This document shows, in pieces, positions 23,201 through 35,200 of a stretch of DNA of 64,000 nt. Location of the stretch: assembly GCF_905147365.1 (NCBI RefSeq), contig NC_056417.1:16142501-16206500 (forward strand), written 5' to 3'. Position numbers and translations under genes: made by a program. The notes beneath the pieces are model-generated. The model made no database searches and was not told the origin of the DNA. It saw only the letters and a list, made by a program, of their open reading frames with translations. The DNA is from Aricia agestis (lineage: Eukaryota; Arthropoda; Insecta; Lepidoptera; Lycaenidae). Every line of letters begins with the position of its first letter. Position 1 is the stretch's first letter.

Positions 23201-26200
23201 CTTAAAAGGCCGACAACGCACTTGCAGCTCTTCTAATGCTGCGAGAGTGGGCGACGGAAGTTGCTTTCCATCAAGTGACCCGTTTGCTCGTTTGCCCTCT
23301 TATTTCATTAAAAAAAACTTGTCTAAATTAGTGCTAACTTTGTCTGTTTATTGTCTAGTCGAATGACTAGACAATAAACAGACAAAGTTAGCACTAATTT
23401 AGAGTCTTCAGAATTGAAGAAACCATTGACGGTTCAGAAATCGGAATAGCGCAATAAACATGAAAGTTCAAAGACTCATTCCATAGTCATTACTCATTAC
23501 TCATTAGTACCAGACATCAGTAGAACCTCGAGATGTATAATAAAAGTGCAATAGTCATCAACATAGAAACGAACTCATTAGTCGCATCGGGATGCGGCCA
23601 CGATGCGGCGCAGGGGAAAGTCATCTCTAGACCGCCATGATTTGACACTTTACACCGAAAGTTCGCTTTCTAAGTGATCTGCACAATTCGATATTGAGTT
23701 CTATTCGGAACGTGCACGTCAGTAGTGACACATTTCAAAGTTTTAGGGGCATGTGTCAAAAAATAAACAACAAGAGTTTGTTTATTTTGTAAATAATAAA
23801 GCAAATAAAATATATAGAACAATAATTAATGGTATTTGGGTTATATTTAGTTAAAAACTACTTGTGGAGAATGAATATAATCATAAAAAACTGGTTTTGA
23901 GAGTGTAAAACACTCTTTAAGTTCAAGGCCCAATCTATGCTAAAATGAAATAAATTGGTGTTAGCAGGACATGTAAGGGATGTAGAAGAGCTAAGAACTA
24001 ATGGCAATGTTTTATTTAATACGAGCCAATATAATTCGCCGAACATCGGTGACTTTAGCAAACTATAAAACAAGTTCAACCGTAAGTACTCAACCAACCA
24101 AAAAACGTAACTAAACATTTGCATAAAGCAAGTCTAAACCTTTATATTCATTCTTACAGGTAGATAATAATGATCGGCTTGTTGCTGGAGTAAAATGCAG
24201 CTGCGTTTATAACTAGAGCGGCAAGTGCAAACATACTGTTTTAATCAGTAACAAAAATATGAGCAATACTTTATACTTGAAAAAATAAATGTAATGTTTT
24301 TAAAAATCTTGTTTTATTTATTTTCACAACATAAATACTCTTGAAGAAAATCGGAGTCTATAAGTTTACTAAAACACTGCAAACATTCTTCATGTTTCTG
24401 AGTTACACTTTCAATAAATGAGTTTCTAAAATAGTAACATAGAATATCATTGCTTTCAATATGGATTCTTACTCGAGCAATATCATAAGTCCTTTCGGTA
24501 TCCTCTTGAGAGTACTCGTTTTATTTTGCTCAAAATAGGGGCATAATAATTTTAACTTTTTACCCCTTTCAGCTAAAACTTGCTTACTTGAAAACCTTTT
24601 TCATTCAAAACTCTATCTCCAGCTTCTAAAAGATCAATTAAACCAGATGTAGTATCTGGTTTATCGTCATTTGTGAGTCACTGTTTCTTCCACCTGATAG
24701 GTACCTACTTTGAATTTAAATGAAATATTCTATAAAACTATCACGGCAAGTTTTGTCCAGAGAGAGAGAGACCACGGTGATCCATCATTCATCAACACTA
24801 AAATAATAGGTAGGTATTAATAGCTTTGTAAAATGCAACTCAAATAAAATTGACTTGATAATGCAATTTTAGGTTATATCGAATCACATACTTTTTCTTT
24901 GTTACAGCAGCTATCCATTTATATATGATCTAATTTCCTAGTGGGTTTAGGAAAAACATTAAATTTGTATACTGACTACCTATTTCTGTTGTTATTTTTG
25001 CAGTCTACAATACAAAAACAATTAAGAGGATACCACAGCGGCTAGAGAAATGAAAAAAAAGTACGTGTAATATCTATAGCTGTCTCCCTTACCTCAAGCC
25101 TATACCGCAGAACGCGATAGAGACAACTGCAGAAAATCCAGAAAATCAACGATTCGTTGTCCCCTGATTCCTTCTCCAAAACTTAACCGATTTAAGTACT
25201 TTTTTCATTAAAGATTAAAAAAAGGCTTGAGCTGTGTTCCTATGTTTTGCTTTTTTTGTATAATCTATCCAAATCTGTTTTCTGGACGTTTGAACACAGT
25301 GGAAAATCTGGCCATTTTTTTGGGTTTTTGAACGTTCATATCTTATTTAATAATTAAATTATGAAAAAAAAGAAAACATAGGGACATTGTATTAGTGGCC
25401 GTAGATATTCAGGAAAAAAATTATAACTCTACTAGCATTATCCAGGGAGGAAACAGGGGACAACGTTTGTATGGAAAAAATGGCGGTGTGGAATCCTCTT
25501 AAGACCAATTTCTGAAAATTTCAAAACAAGATTGACAAGTTTGTTTGACTATTAGCTGAGCCTCTTTTTTTGCATATTTTTGCCGCGGCAAGCGCGGCAA
25601 TCGCTTTCTTTACCCCCTCCACCGACTTCGCACGCTCCGAATAGATGTGTCATATCATTTTACATGTCTGACTGGATGTTAACAGCAAATTGGTTAAGGC
25701 GAAATTCGTATATCGCGCGTAAACTCTACATTTTTTCGAAATAAAAGCTTCTAAAGTATATCTATAAGTTATAACACATCCAAATGCGTTCATTGGTTTA
25801 GGCGTGAGGAGGTAACAAATTTTAGGTACTTTATCATGGATGGATAGTGGATAGAAATAAAATTTCGCACTGTAAATTTCCCTAACTATGAACTCAATGA
25901 AGCCTTTGGGAAAGCCTTTTTTTAAAGAAAAGCGTTTGCCATCTATTTTATTCTATTTGTTTTTTGAAAAGTCAAACCTTCTCTAGACTTTTAAGACTAC
26001 TCAAAGGCTTTGAGAAGTCTTAAAAGTCTTGAGAAGGCCTTTGAGAAGTCTTAAAAGTCTTGAGAAGGTTTGACTTTTCATAAAAACAAATAAGTACTTA
26101 GATAAAATAGATAGCAAACGCTCATCTCCGAGCAACGCTGCGGGTAACAGCAAGTTACCTAATACAATTATTTCCAAATTATTGCTCAGCTAAGGGGAAG

Positions 26201-29200
26201 TGACACGCGCCGAAATCGTTTTCAGAATACTAAACAGAGTCCTTCATCCCCTCATGCTAACGAGGGTGAATCTTAAACAATTAACAAACAAAACTCATCT
26301 TTAATTACATGCTGGGAGAGTTCAGATTTGAAAGTTTCTTTTTGTCCCCAACATTTGACTAAACAAGTTTTTTCTTGAGGTTTTTATTCGAAAACAAATT
26401 GTGGATATGGGGCTTCTTCGACGAAAACAGATGAATGAGCTCTTCATCATAATATATTTCTTTAAAAAAATATTGAATGTTCATATTACTTATATTGACA
26501 TAAAAAATCGGTCAAGTCCGAGTCGAACTCGCGCACGAAGGGTTCCGTACTGATACAGAGCAAAAATAGGTCAAAAATTGTGTTTTTTTGTATGGGCCCC
26601 CCTTAATATTTTATTTTATTTTATATTATAATTAAATATAAAAGTACACATAATATAAGAAGAGAATTTATGAAAAATTCAATAGCCTACCTAAGAGATA
26701 TTGATATAGAGTGAAAGAGGCCGAAAAAATCACGCTTGTTGTTTGGGAGCCCCCCTTAAATATTAATTTTATTTTGTTTTCAGTATTTGTTGTTATAGCG
26801 GCAACATATATATACAATCTGTGAAATTTTCAGAAGTCTAGCTAAAGCGGTTCTTGAGATACAGCCTGGAGACACACAGACAGACGGACAGACAATGAAG
26901 TCTTAGTAATAGGGTCCCGTTTTTACCCTTATATTATATATTAGATAGAGTTATTTATAATTTGGCCGGTAGAAAGTTCCACTTACAAAATATATCTTTC
27001 GTTTTCATAAAGAGGACTTAAAAGTTAGAAGTTGTTTTAGACAATATCTAGTTATTCTAAATCTAGAGACTAGAACCAAAGTTTCAACTTTCAATTTTAT
27101 CAACATTATAAACCCCATTTTGCCACTAAGGCCAACATTCGCATCGTAACAACTTTGTTCAAGTTGTTTTAACAATAATTGTCTGTTGAAGTGGAGCGCG
27201 TTGGACAAACAAACAACAAAACGATGACGACAAGAGAGTGGCGTGAGTCAGAAGACGGGCTGACTCACAAGTCACAACATCCCTTCGAGATAGGTCATGT
27301 TTATCATAAACTTTCGTAGGTTTTGTTATAATAAAGGGAGGACATTCATTAATAATAATTATTATGAGGGACAACAACAAACAAAACAAATGAAAGTTTC
27401 TGCATCTGCTTTTCTACTAATTGGATTTGTAACGTTTTTCCTGTGAATTAGGGTATAAAAAGGGTGATGTTTTCCCAAGGGGAATAGATGAATCACCTTA
27501 TACTAGATTACATTAAGGATGGAAGGAAGCATCAAATAGGCGCAGCGCAGACGACAGACTATCCGTGGATCGTGACGCACTTTTTAGTCCGTTGAAATAG
27601 TACGTATGCAATTATATGCAGTAACGTGCGTCACGGGTCTGTCGTCTGCGATGCGCCTTAAGCTTAAAGCTGTGATAAAACAAAAGAGCAATGAGGATGC
27701 AAAATAACTTCCTCTCTTCGCTTTAGAAGACAATCTACCAATTAACTTCCCATATCCTACCTAAGAACCGTTACGCACATAATAATTTTGGCAGGTAGAC
27801 CATAAGCCATAAATCTACCTGTCAGCAATTTCCAGGACTTGGCGCCGCGAAGCCGCGAATATGTTCCTTCCTGTTGAGTCACGAATTACCATGACGGAGG
27901 AAATGTCCTACGTGGTACCAGACAACGCTATTACCTATTCTTGTTCTAGACGTGTTTTGTCGTCATATAGCATTGTGGAATAAAAACACTTCATACTAAG
28001 TATGCCAATGCCAATACTATCGGTAAAATTGGCATACTGGCTACTCATCAGAAAGTATGAATATATAGTTAACCTAAAAGTAACCAAAAACAATTGGACA
28101 AAATCGCCATTAGCAAGAATGGTCAAAGTTGGAGGGCTATTGAAAACCATAAACCACAGACAGGCAGGCATCTAGATTTTAAATATTATATTTGTCTAAT
28201 GTAACTTATGCACCTTGCAAAACTTTCTTCATTGTGTTACTAGTATGGTAAGAGATCATACGTAGTACGAACAATTTAGATCAGAACAGAAATGCATAAG
28301 AATTCGGACTAACAATTTATAATTTGCCAAAACAAAGATATCTCCTTGCTCAATAATGTAGAAATTCTAAAGTTTCCTACGTAAGCGACCTCATTCGTGA
28401 TCTTGTTAGATGTGGAACCGATGTGGGTCAACAGCTCTAACCACAGAGAATTACTGACTAAATTATAATATGTCATCTCAACTAAGTGGATCTAGAATAT
28501 AATTTGAACAAAAGTAGGAAATGAGTTGAATATTGTAGAGAAAATTGTTAGTAATAATACTCATCTTCCTTGAGGTAAGATTTCATTCCATCGACCAGGA
28601 AACCCAAGAACAATTTAAAAATTTTCATGCTAAATGTATATTGATTTATACGTGGGAGAGCCATGCTTTGGCACGAATGGGCCGGCTCGACCGGAGAAAT
28701 ACCACGTTCTCACAGAAAACCGGCGTGAAACAGCGCTTGCGCTATGTTTCGTCGAGTGAGTGAGTTTACCGGAGGCCCAATCCCCTACCCTATTCCCCTC
28801 TCTACCCTCCCCTATTCCCTTCCTTACCCTATTAACCTATTCCCTCTTAAAAGGCCGGCAACGCACTTGCAGCTCTTCTGATGCTGCGAGTGTCCATGGG
28901 CGACGGAAGTTGCTTTCCATCAGGTGACCCGTTTGCTCGTTTGCCCCCTTATTTCATTTAAAAAAAAATGAATTTTTGTGGCTCATGTTATGATTGTCTA
29001 ATGTCCGTCAAATCAAATGGTGAATGAGCACTTCAAAGAAGTTCTGTGAATGCTAATCTTTTATTTTTGAATTCGTACATGCAAAGGCTTTGGACCATTC
29101 TGCCACCAACGGCATTAAGCTTGTATGTGGCATCATGGCATGGCAGGACCAAAAGACTCACCTGATCTGGAACTTGCTGCCGGGCTCCTTTTCCTCGGAC

Positions 29201-32200
29201 TCGCAAGTGACGTTGCCGAAGGTGTCCACCGCCAGGTACTTGTCCAGGTGCGACCGCAGGTAGATCATACCTGGGGATAGGACCAGGGGTTATTATACGG
29301 TATAACTTATACTAAGAAATGAAGATTAAAAGCTGGATTAATGTTGTCTTTGTCACATACGTTGGGAAAACTATAGGGTACTAGATGACGCTTGCAACCC
29401 AGCTTTTTTTTTATGAAATAAGGGGGCAAACGAGCAAACGGGTCACGTGATGGAAAGCAACTTCCGTCGCCCATGGACACTCGCAGCATCAGAAGAGCTG
29501 CAGGTGCGTTGCCGGCCTTCTAAGGGGTAATAGGGGAGGGTAGGGAAAGGAAAAGGGTAGGGGATTGGGCCTCCGGTAAACTCACTTACTCGGCGAAACA
29601 CAGCGGAAGCGCTGTTTCACGCCGGTTTTCTGTGAGGACGTGGTATCTCTCCGGTCGAGCCGGCCCATTCGTGCCGAAGCATGGCTCTCCCACGTCAAAA
29701 AGTGGGAGAGCCATGCTTCGGCACGTCACGTCAGCTGCGCCAAAATTGTTGCGCCAACCCAGTTGCGTGGGTACTGGGAACCGTACATTTTCCCAGGATA
29801 AAAAGTAGGTTATGTCCATTTCCGGGACTCAAAGTAGGTATCCCCATACCAAACAGCAAAATCGTTTCAGCGGTTCGGGCGTAGAGGTAACAGACAGACA
29901 GACAGACAGACATACTTTCGCATTTATAATAAGTATTAGTATGGAAGTATGGATATTAAAGAAAGTCTAGATTAATGCTGTATTTGTCTTGTACGTTGGG
30001 AAAACTATTGGAAATATGGCAGCCAGGTGAGCCAGGGTTGGTTTATTCTTGTATTATCTAAAATTTATAAGACCGATAGAGTATGCAGTCAATGCAATAA
30101 TAACATTATTTTTTACAGGCCAGGGAAGGCCTGTAAAACCCCATCTCACGTTGAGGTCTTGAGGATGGATCAGCCCCAGCAGTCACAACTCACAACTGTC
30201 GATTGTAGCCGATAATACCGCGCGATATGTTTCAGATGGCAAGATAGATCCTTCTTGGCCTTTTGACCTTTGGCTGGCTATTCGCCAAAGATCGAATTGG
30301 AAACAAAGGTCGCTATCCTAAATTGACCTTTTGGCACGGAATAAATTATAACGCTCCATGCAACAGGGTTTGCCTTTTTAGACAAATTTTAAAATAGGCA
30401 AAAAAGTATTTAAAATAAAAATAATTGAATTGTATGTTACATCGTTAATGTCGTTAATAAAAATAGCTCAAGTTAAAAATAATTAAGATTTCTCAATAAA
30501 ATATCACAATTAAATTATTTACTTGTACTTAATTCAATAATTAAATAATAGTCAATTAAAATTAATTATAGATGCGTTTAATTTATCAATTACTTTAAGT
30601 GTTGTTGGAAGAGATAAAAAAGTTGTTGGAAAAGATAAAGAGTGAAGATTGAGGACTGAAGAGGTACAGCGGAAGACACTTCATTTCGATTCATTTATCG
30701 TAAGTGATGAGTTCTTTAATGAATTGCCGCTTGACAACCTCTTAATTCATCATTCAACTTGAAATTTAATGCTTGTTCAAGTAAAAATTATGAGCGTATC
30801 ACTGCTTTGTATTGAAAATCGATGACACAAAAAAGAAACAAGGGAAAAATTCAATTAAAATATTATTTAACCTGACGACATAATATTATGACATGGTTTA
30901 CCATCTCCACGTGGTTTAACCCTTTTATTATTTATCGAAATCGGGTATGTAGTTTAAATGGGCTAGATGCGACTTTTGGCGATACAAAAAACACTTAAAA
31001 TGCTAAATTTGCCCTTATTTTCGGCTTCGACCCTGCGGAGACCCGTCACAAGCGCAGTGGTCAAAATTCCCCCTTTTCAAAAGTTAAGAATAGCAAAGAC
31101 GAGTATGTTGACAAGTGAATGATTAACAACAAAGAGAAGAGAAAGGCGTAAGTGGACAGTCCACTTATTACGAGGGCTCTCCAAGTCCAGGCCGAGCTAA
31201 CGGGGCCGATGCACAGACAATTTGCAAAGCTTTTGACCTGAACTTTGAGAATTAGGTCAGTATTTCAGATCAACGTGAACTTTATAAACGTTGTACAACA
31301 TTCGAAATGAATACTTAAAACGATAAATGCTAGGTTTTTCTATAGGGTAAAAAATGAACAACAAAAATTAACAACGTTATCGAAAAAGGTCCTTTATTGA
31401 AGGGAATGATGAAATAGAGAGCGAAAACTATTCAATTACAGTCAAAATATTAGAGAAACTAAAAAAGGAAATATGAAAGTTCTACAAAAGAAACGCTTTT
31501 CTAAATAAAGAATGAATTTAAAAATGACGATGACGATGGCAAGAGAAAGAAAACTTAAATCATTGAGAATTTAATCAACAACTTTCCTATCTTGTAGGCA
31601 TATTAATTAAGAGGGCGACTAACCCCAAAAATCAAACATCGTCCTTCTCTCTTCACACTCACGCCCGTCTTCCATATACCAGGTGAAAAAGAACGACGAT
31701 TCATCGCCAAATTAGTTTTTTCTCAATGACTCGATAAATATACAACATTTTAAAAATCCGCTAGGTCGATCTCTCAATGATAGAATTTTATGCAATGTGT
31801 TAAAATATTAACTTAGTTCAATGCACGGTTATGGCAATAAATGAAAAATTCGTGAAAATTAGATGCATCTTTGTGATTTTTTTCTATCGAGAAAATTTTA
31901 AGATCTCGTGTTTTTGCTCAGATCGAATTCTCGGAAATATAATGTAGTATCTAATTTTAGAAAATGAAACAATTCGGAGCTTATTTTCAAGTATAAAAAT
32001 GAATTATAAAATCGACACTTTAGGGTTAGTCGCCCCCATAAGAATTTTGATACGTTTCACAATTCACGATAGTCTTCACTGTAGCATTTTCTTATACATT
32101 AACTATATCGACTGTGGTAAAAAATTCAAAGCACAGCGTAGCCTTCAGCGCGCATTGAATATGCAGCTGCTTGCATATTAAACCGGCCAGGCTTTACTTC

Positions 32201-35200
32201 CCAGACATATTCAAATAGCTATTAGTCACCATGTAATCAGCTTTCTGACTGAATTTTAGATAGAATATAGAATAGCATTATAACTATCCGCTTAATAAAG
32301 AGTGCTTTTACAACAGCTAAAGTTAGATGAGGGTTGGGATATTGTATTTTACTAGTACAAGAGGTGTTAAACATGAATTTCTACAAAGAACCTACAGCAC
32401 AAATAATAATAATACTACAATCTAGAATCTAGATGATGCCCGCAACTCCGTTGCGTCAAAACTCGTTTATCGCGCGGGAACCGTACATTTTCCCGGGACA
32501 AAAACTATCCTATGTCCTTTCCTGGGACTCAAAGTATCTGCATGCCAAATTTCAGCAAAATCGGTTCAGCGGTTTGGGCGTGAAGAGGTAACAGAGAGAC
32601 ATATTATATATAGACATATGTAACACAAGTAGATGACAACCGCAACTCCGTTGCGCCAAAACTCATTTATCGAGCGTGAACCATACATTTTCCGAGATAA
32701 AAACTATCCTATGTCCTTTCTCGGGACTCAAAGTATCTCCATGCCAAATTTCCGCAAAATCGGTTCAGCGGTTCGAGCGTGAAGAGGTAACAGACAGACA
32801 GACAGACACACTTTCGCATTTATAATATTAGTATACACAATATTAGTATGGATATAGTAAGGTGGTAATTCGAACACGTTAATTCGAACCCTATCATCAT
32901 TTTGATCAAGTGGCCTACTTAGAATATACAGAAGCTTGGCTCCTCTCATTCTGAGTTTAACATCTATAATATTATATAAACACCTACTCCAGATTTGCCA
33001 GGCTATATAAGTTTTAAAATATTTGGAATAATAGCCAGTCCGTTAATATAAAACCAACTAGCTACGCCTCGCGGTGTTATTCGCGGTTTATTATGGAATA
33101 ATTGTGATATTTTCTCGCAGTAAAAAGTAGTCTATGTGTTAATCCAGGGTATCAACTATAGCCATACCAAATTTTATTAAAATTGCTCCAGCCGTTTAGG
33201 CGTGAAGAAGTAACAAACATACAAACTCATAGACTTTCGCCTTTATAATATTAACTAGCTGTCCCGGCAAACGTTTCTTTGCCATGTAAGTATTTCGCCC
33301 GTATTATTTTATTGAAGTGACTAAATAAGTATGTCACCATGGCAACGTCCATCGCTATCCAGTCGCACAAACAATGGTCGCCGTCAGTCTCGACTTGTAA
33401 TAATTTATTATTATTTATTCAACAAATGCACTTATCAATATAAAAAGTACCTACCCAGTAGCCGATTCTCAGACCCACTGAGTATGCATATAAAATTTGG
33501 TTATAATCAGTAAAGCCGTTTCGGAGGAATACGCGGCCTAACATTGTGACACGAGAATTTTATATATAAGATATTATTATGAATGATAGTATGATGAAGT
33601 ATGATGTCTCACTTCTCATCAGTGACAATCTGTACAGCTAGCGGCAAGTGATGGTTCCCACAGTTTCCGATTGTTACATTAACACACTCACACACTTCAC
33701 ACGGATGACTTTTATAAACATCAGCTTTGTGATGTAGTAGAATATTTTTGCTCTTTTAAACTTTAAATATTTAGAACAACTTTTTGTCTCTTACGGGCCT
33801 AATATGAGGACTCCTACAAATATAATATTTCTTTTTCTAACCGCATTATCCTCCTTCCTATCTTACTTTTATCCTACTTCTAATTCTCTACCATTATCTA
33901 CAAAATTAGCACCTCTTTCAACGTTCCCATTGCATGTGCATGCCAATTGCCAACAAAATGGCTATACATTCAACACCTCGTTTGGGGGTATCGATCGCCC
34001 CAGCTGGCGGACCTTGGCCGTGAGGGTGGACTGCCGACCCTCACCAATTACCCCCCCATGCACCTGTTACCCGGTTACCGCTGACATGACCTGTAGGGTG
34101 TCGTGATAAGGATCACTTTCCGGGAAAATAACTTTGAAGGGATAGTTTTGCGTGATTCTGTACAATGCAAATGTGTGTATAAATAATGAACATCTGGTAT
34201 AATGCATCCTCCAACATTTACGTACAATTATTGTACGTACGAGTATATGTTGGAGGATGCATTATACAAGATTGTTCTGCTAATAATACGTGAAAGAGAA
34301 CGTGGAAAGGTTTTGAATTAGTAATGAAAAACACTACCGTATTTCATAAAGTAGGTTTTAACTTTTAAGTATGAGTTTATTAGTCAAAAATCAAAATTAA
34401 GAACATCGATGCTTTGGTTTTTGATTTAATTTATTATACATTGAGAGCCAATGAAGGATGATTCAGCCAATCGATTTTAAAGACTAACAGAATAGGAAAT
34501 GAACGTACAGAAAATGTCTAAACAAATAATGTTTGTATTCTCCCACAAAACGAAAAACATACATAAGAGCTAACGTCGCAATTAAAATGCAAAAGCCGGG
34601 GAAAATGAAAACAGAGGCCAGAGGGGACGGAGCCAAAGTCACAAACAGCCCCCGGCGCCCGGCGGAGAATTGACTTAAAACGTTCAAAAAATTACTTCTT
34701 CAATTAATGTCCTCGTACTTTTCAGGATCTAAGCAACCTCATAAAAAAGAAAACATTTGAGACCAGTATTCTACCAGTCCTTACTTATTGGCTGTGAAAC
34801 TTGGTCATTAACACTTCATCACAGGGAAAAGTTATCAATATGCCAACGTGCTATGGAAAGAAGCATGCTAGAGTTAAAAATCAAAGACAGAGTCAGAAAC
34901 GTAGATATAAGAGCAAGAACGAAACTCATAGACATTCTTACCCGGATAGATGTCCAAAAATGGAGATGGGCTGGACATATGCTACGCCACCACATTAACA
35001 AATGGAGCAAGCAAGCTACTCTCTGGCAACCAAGAGATGGCAGGGGTCGTCAAGTCAGGAGATGGGAAGACGACTTGAAACAGACTGCTGGACCATTCTG
35101 GCTGAGAGTAGCAAGGGACAGAACACACTAGAAAGAATTGGAGGAGGCATTTGCCAAACGGCACACCGAACTTAGGGACCTCTTGTAACCCTTTGTTTAT

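Larger units (their letters stand above)
21666..29161 (-). other. sn: sn intron (7.5 kb) rich in transposon remnants
   Basis: It holds two SINE-like copies, a perfect 38-base-arm hairpin, a decayed DDE transposase, a TTAA-flanked element, a direct/inverted repeat cluster, a LINE-like tail and a further MITE, each listed separately. Near 21960-22100 the block GAGCTAAGTCTGAGGCTCTATCTAGA is duplicated about 130 bases apart. The remaining sequence is AT-rich and featureless. Confidence 0.7.

Noticed and set aside
33804..34106. 100-codon frame with a hydrophobic start
   Set aside because: The start looks like a signal peptide only because the DNA is T/C-rich; the rest has no motif and no conservation evidence is available.
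34757..35131. Initially considered a host gene because of its length
   Set aside because: The GCETWSLT...WRWAGHMLRH pattern is that of LINE reverse transcriptase ends; reported as a mobile element.
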